From: an archaeon
GTDB lineage: Archaea; Iainarchaeota; Iainarchaeia; CSSED10-239
NCBI GenBank assembly: GCA_029563035.1
Contig: JAKQTP010000200.1
Location: 1 to 6,760, forward strand
Length of the DNA: 6,760 nt
Direction: 5' to 3'
The translations under genes and the position numbers were made by a program. Below are positions 4,408 to 6,760 of the stretch, one piece after another (the stretch's first letter is position 1; each line of letters begins with the position of its first letter). Below the pieces are notes generated by a model that saw nothing but the letters and a program-made list of their open reading frames with translations, did not search any database and was not told the origin of the DNA.

Positions 4408-6760
4408 TAATAAATACAATTTAGTTGCCGAGAGCACGCAGAGTACAGTTGTGGCTGAATACACTCCAAACGGAAAAAGAATCTCTGATTATCAAAGTGA
4501 AGCTGAATTAGAGAACGCTTTTATAGAACAGCTAAAAACTCAGGCTTATGAATATGTGGCTATAACCTCTGAGGCTGATTTGGTTTTGAATTTACGTAAG
4601 CAATTAGAGAAGTTAAATAATTTTAATTTTACCGACGGCGAATGGAGTAATTTTTTTAATAGTGAAATTTCTAATCCAAACCAAAATATAGAAGATAAAA
4701 CAGCAACCATTCAAGAGGATCATATAAAAAACTTAGTTCGTGAAGATGGCTCAATAAAGAATGTTTATCTTTTGAAGAAGGATAATATTCATGATAATAG
4801 TCTTCAGATTATTAATCAGTATGCAACTGAAGATGGACAAAGAGCTAATCGTTATGATGTCACAATTCTTGTTAATGGCTTGCCCCTAATTCATGTTGAG
4901 CTTAAACGTCGTGGCGTAGCTATTCAAGAGGCTTTTAACCAGATTAATCGTTATCAAAGAGAAAGTTTTTGGGCCTCGTCTGGCCTTTTCGAATATGTGC
5001 AACTGTTTGTAATTTCAAATGGCACTCATACAAAATATTATAGCAACACTACCAGATATCAGCATATTAAAGATGCTAATGAGGGCGCTTCTAAGAAAGG
5101 CAAACGTACTAGTAATAGCTTTGAATTTACTAGCTGGTGGGCTGACGCCACTAATAAACCGATTACTGATTTAATGGATTTTGCTAAAACATTTTTTGCT
5201 AAGCATGCCGTTTTAAATATTTTGACTAAATATTGCGTTTTTACCACCGACCACTTACTTTTAGTAATGCGTCCCTATCAAATTGTAGCCACGGAAAAAA
5301 TATTAAATAAAATTGAAATCAGTACTAATTATAAAAAATTAGGTACCGTAGAAGCAGGTGGATATATCTGGCACACAACTGGCTCTGGAAAAACTTTAAC
5401 TAGTTTTAAAACTGCTCAATTAGCCAGCAAATTACCTTATATTGATAAAGTTTTATTTGTTGTTGATCGTAAAGATTTGGATTATCAGACCATGAAAGAA
5501 TATGATAAGTTTGCCAAAGGGGCGGCCAATAGTAATACTAGTACAGCTATTTTAAAAAAGCAGTTAGAAGACCCTAATGCTAACATTATTATTACCACTA
5601 TTCAAAAACTCGATAGATTTATTGGGAAAAATAAAGGGCATAATATTTTTGATGGTCATGTAGTTATTATATTTGATGAATGTCATCGCTCTCAATTTGG
5701 TGAAATGCATGCGGCTATTACTAAAGCTTTTAATAATTACCATCTTTTTGGTTTTACTGGTACTCCTATTTTTGCGATTAATTCTTCTTCTGGTGGGCGG
5801 ATTGATTTTAAGACTACCGAGCAAGCTTTTGGCGAAAAATTACATACCTATACTATTGTTAACGCTATTGCTGATAAAAATGTTTTGCCATTTAAGGTTG
5901 ACTATATTTCCACCGTTAAAGAGGCGGAAAATATTGATGATAAAAAGGTTAGTGATATTGATCGAGAAGCAATTTTAGCTGCTCCTGAGCGCTTAGAAAA
6001 TATCGTTCGCTATATTTGTGAACACTTTGATCAAAAAACTAAACGCAATAGTTTTTATAAAATAAAAGAGAGAAGGTTGGCTGGATTTAATTCTATTTTT
6101 GCTGTTTCTTCCATTGATGTTGCAAAAAAGTATTATGCCGAATTTAAAAAACAACTTTTAAATTCACCCAGTGACAAGCGTCTTAAAATTGCGATAATTT
6201 ATAGTTTTGGTGTTAATGATGAAGATGCTGATGGACTGGTTGATGAAAACTCAGAAGACACTAGTGGACTAGATCTTAGTTCGAGAGATTTCTTAGAAAA
6301 TGCGATCACTGATTACAATGCGATGTTTGGCACTTCTTATGACACCTCATCTGATAAATTCCAAAATTATTATAAAGATGTCAGTCAAAGAGTAAAAGAT
6401 AGAGAAGTTGATATTTTAATTGTGGTTAATATGTTTTTGACTGGCTTTGATGCTACTACTCTAAATACTTTATGGGTTGATAAAAATTTAAGATTACACG
6501 GATTACTACAAGCCTATTCTCGCACTAATCGTATTTTAAATAGTGTTAAAACTTTTGGTAATATTGTTTGCTTTCGTAATTTAGAGAAAGCAACCAACGA
6601 ATCAATTTCATTATTTGGTGATAAAGAGGCTAGTGGCATTGTTTTACTTAAATCTTATGCTGAATATTATAATGGCTACAAAGATGGTAATAAAGAAGTT
6701 CGTGGATATGTCAGCTTAGTTGATGAGTTAATGGAGAAATTTCCAGTTGGTGTTAGGATT
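4397..6760 (+). CDS. hsdR: Type I restriction endonuclease subunit HsdR (3' end outside window)
   Basis: HsdR is the ATP-driven translocase and nuclease of the complex. The frame stays open for 788 codons to the window edge; EcoR124I HsdR is about 1,040 residues, so roughly a quarter is missing, probably the rest of the helical domain and the C-terminal domain. The nuclease domain has D154-x13-E168-L-K170 and a QxxxY motif (Q182, Y186), as in EcoR124I. The helicase motifs are in order: Walker A TTGSGKT with K332, DECH (427-430), GFTGTP (452-457), VVNMFLTGFD (676-685) and QAYSRTNR (705-712). All look intact, so the enzyme should cut. ATG at 4397 overlaps the end of hsdS by 11 bp; it is the only reasonable start, because the next in-frame Met lies deep inside the protein. 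The overlap suggests translation coupled to hsdS. Confidence 0.96.
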   Translation, partial: MSVNNKYNLVAESTQSTVVAEYTPNGKRISDYQSEAELENAFIEQLKTQAYEYVAITSEADLVLNLRKQLEKLNNFNFTDGEWSNFFNSEISNPNQNIEDKTATIQEDHIKNLVREDGSIKNVYLLKKDNIHDNSLQIINQYATEDGQRANRYDVTILVNGLPLIHVELKRRGVAIQEAFNQINRYQRESFWASSGLFEYVQLFVISNGTHTKYYSNTTRYQHIKDANEGASKKGKRTSNSFEFTSWWADATNKPITDLMDFAKTFFAKHAVLNILTKYCVFTTDHLLLVMRPYQIVATEKILNKIEISTNYKKLGTVEAGGYIWHTTGSGKTLTSFKTAQLASKLPYIDKVLFVVDRKDLDYQTMKEYDKFAKGAANSNTSTAILKKQLEDPNANIIITTIQKLDRFIGKNKGHNIFDGHVVIIFDECHRSQFGEMHAAITKAFNNYHLFGFTGTPIFAINSSSGGRIDFKTTEQAFGEKLHTYTIVNAIADKNVLPFKVDYISTVKEAENIDDKKVSDIDREAILAAPERLENIVRYICEHFDQKTKRNSFYKIKERRLAGFNSIFAVSSIDVAKKYYAEFKKQLLNSPSDKRLKIAIIYSFGVNDEDADGLVDENSEDTSGLDLSSRDFLENAITDYNAMFGTSYDTSSDKFQNYYKDVSQRVKDREVDILIVVNMFLTGFDATTLNTLWVDKNLRLHGLLQAYSRTNRILNSVKTFGNIVCFRNLEKATNESISLFGDKEASGIVLLKSYAEYYNGYKDGNKEVRGYVSLVDELMEKFPVGVRI

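Noticed and set aside
4381..4420. A frameshift or fusion between hsdS and hsdR
   Set aside because: The overlap of 11 bp has a proper stop for hsdS and a proper ATG for hsdR, and both proteins are full at this junction. It is a normal coupled overlap.
5673..5978. 101-codon open frame on the + strand rich in Leu/Ile
   Set aside because: It lies inside hsdR in another frame, across the DECH and GFTGTP coding region. The hydrophobic look is a frame-shifted reading of AT-rich codons.

Overview
The window holds a tRNA-Ser(GCU) gene followed, on the same strand, by a compact five-gene defence operon: a small excisionase-type helix-turn-helix regulator, hsdM, a Shedu-like (DUF4263) nuclease, hsdS and hsdR. 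The last gene runs off the right edge. All genes are on the + strand and almost no bases are left uncoded after position 300.

Layout. Positions 1-31 are unassigned upstream sequence. Positions 32-118 are the tRNA, with no encoded CCA tail. Positions 119-180 hold a near-perfect 20-bp palindrome and then a strong intrinsic terminator. Positions 181-299 form a dense regulatory region: two overlapping sets of short inverted repeats run into a well-formed promoter (TTGACA, 16-bp spacer, extended -10 TGTTAAAAT). The operon follows, with gaps of 12 bp, 11 bp and 2 bp and then an 11-bp overlap, so all five genes are probably on one transcript and translationally linked.

How the genes work together. 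HsdM and HsdS form the methyltransferase that marks host DNA, and adding HsdR gives the restriction complex that translocates and cuts unmodified DNA. Protein lengths and the HsdS architecture resemble the EcoR124I (type IC) family. HsdS carries three perfect 12-bp tandem repeats (ELEA x3) in its central spacer. This is the position where EcoR124I-type enzymes change their recognition spacing by repeat gain or loss. The gene between hsdM and hsdS is not a standard RM subunit. Its C-terminal half has the hallmarks of Shedu nucleases (D-x13-ELK, then a downstream Q and a TYDHL-type segment), so the locus appears to be a type I RM / Shedu composite. The HTH protein and the operator-like repeats at the promoter suggest self-regulation.

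Organism. The DNA is AT-rich, uses standard stop codons, has a sigma70-like promoter, lacks recognisable Shine-Dalgarno sequences before all five genes, and does not encode the tRNA CCA end. This fits a low-GC bacterium. Patescibacteria (CPR) is my leading guess, with Bacteroidota as an alternative, and neither is proven from this window. The position beside a tRNA gene, with an excisionase-like protein, suggests a horizontally acquired island, but no integrase or second attachment site is visible here.
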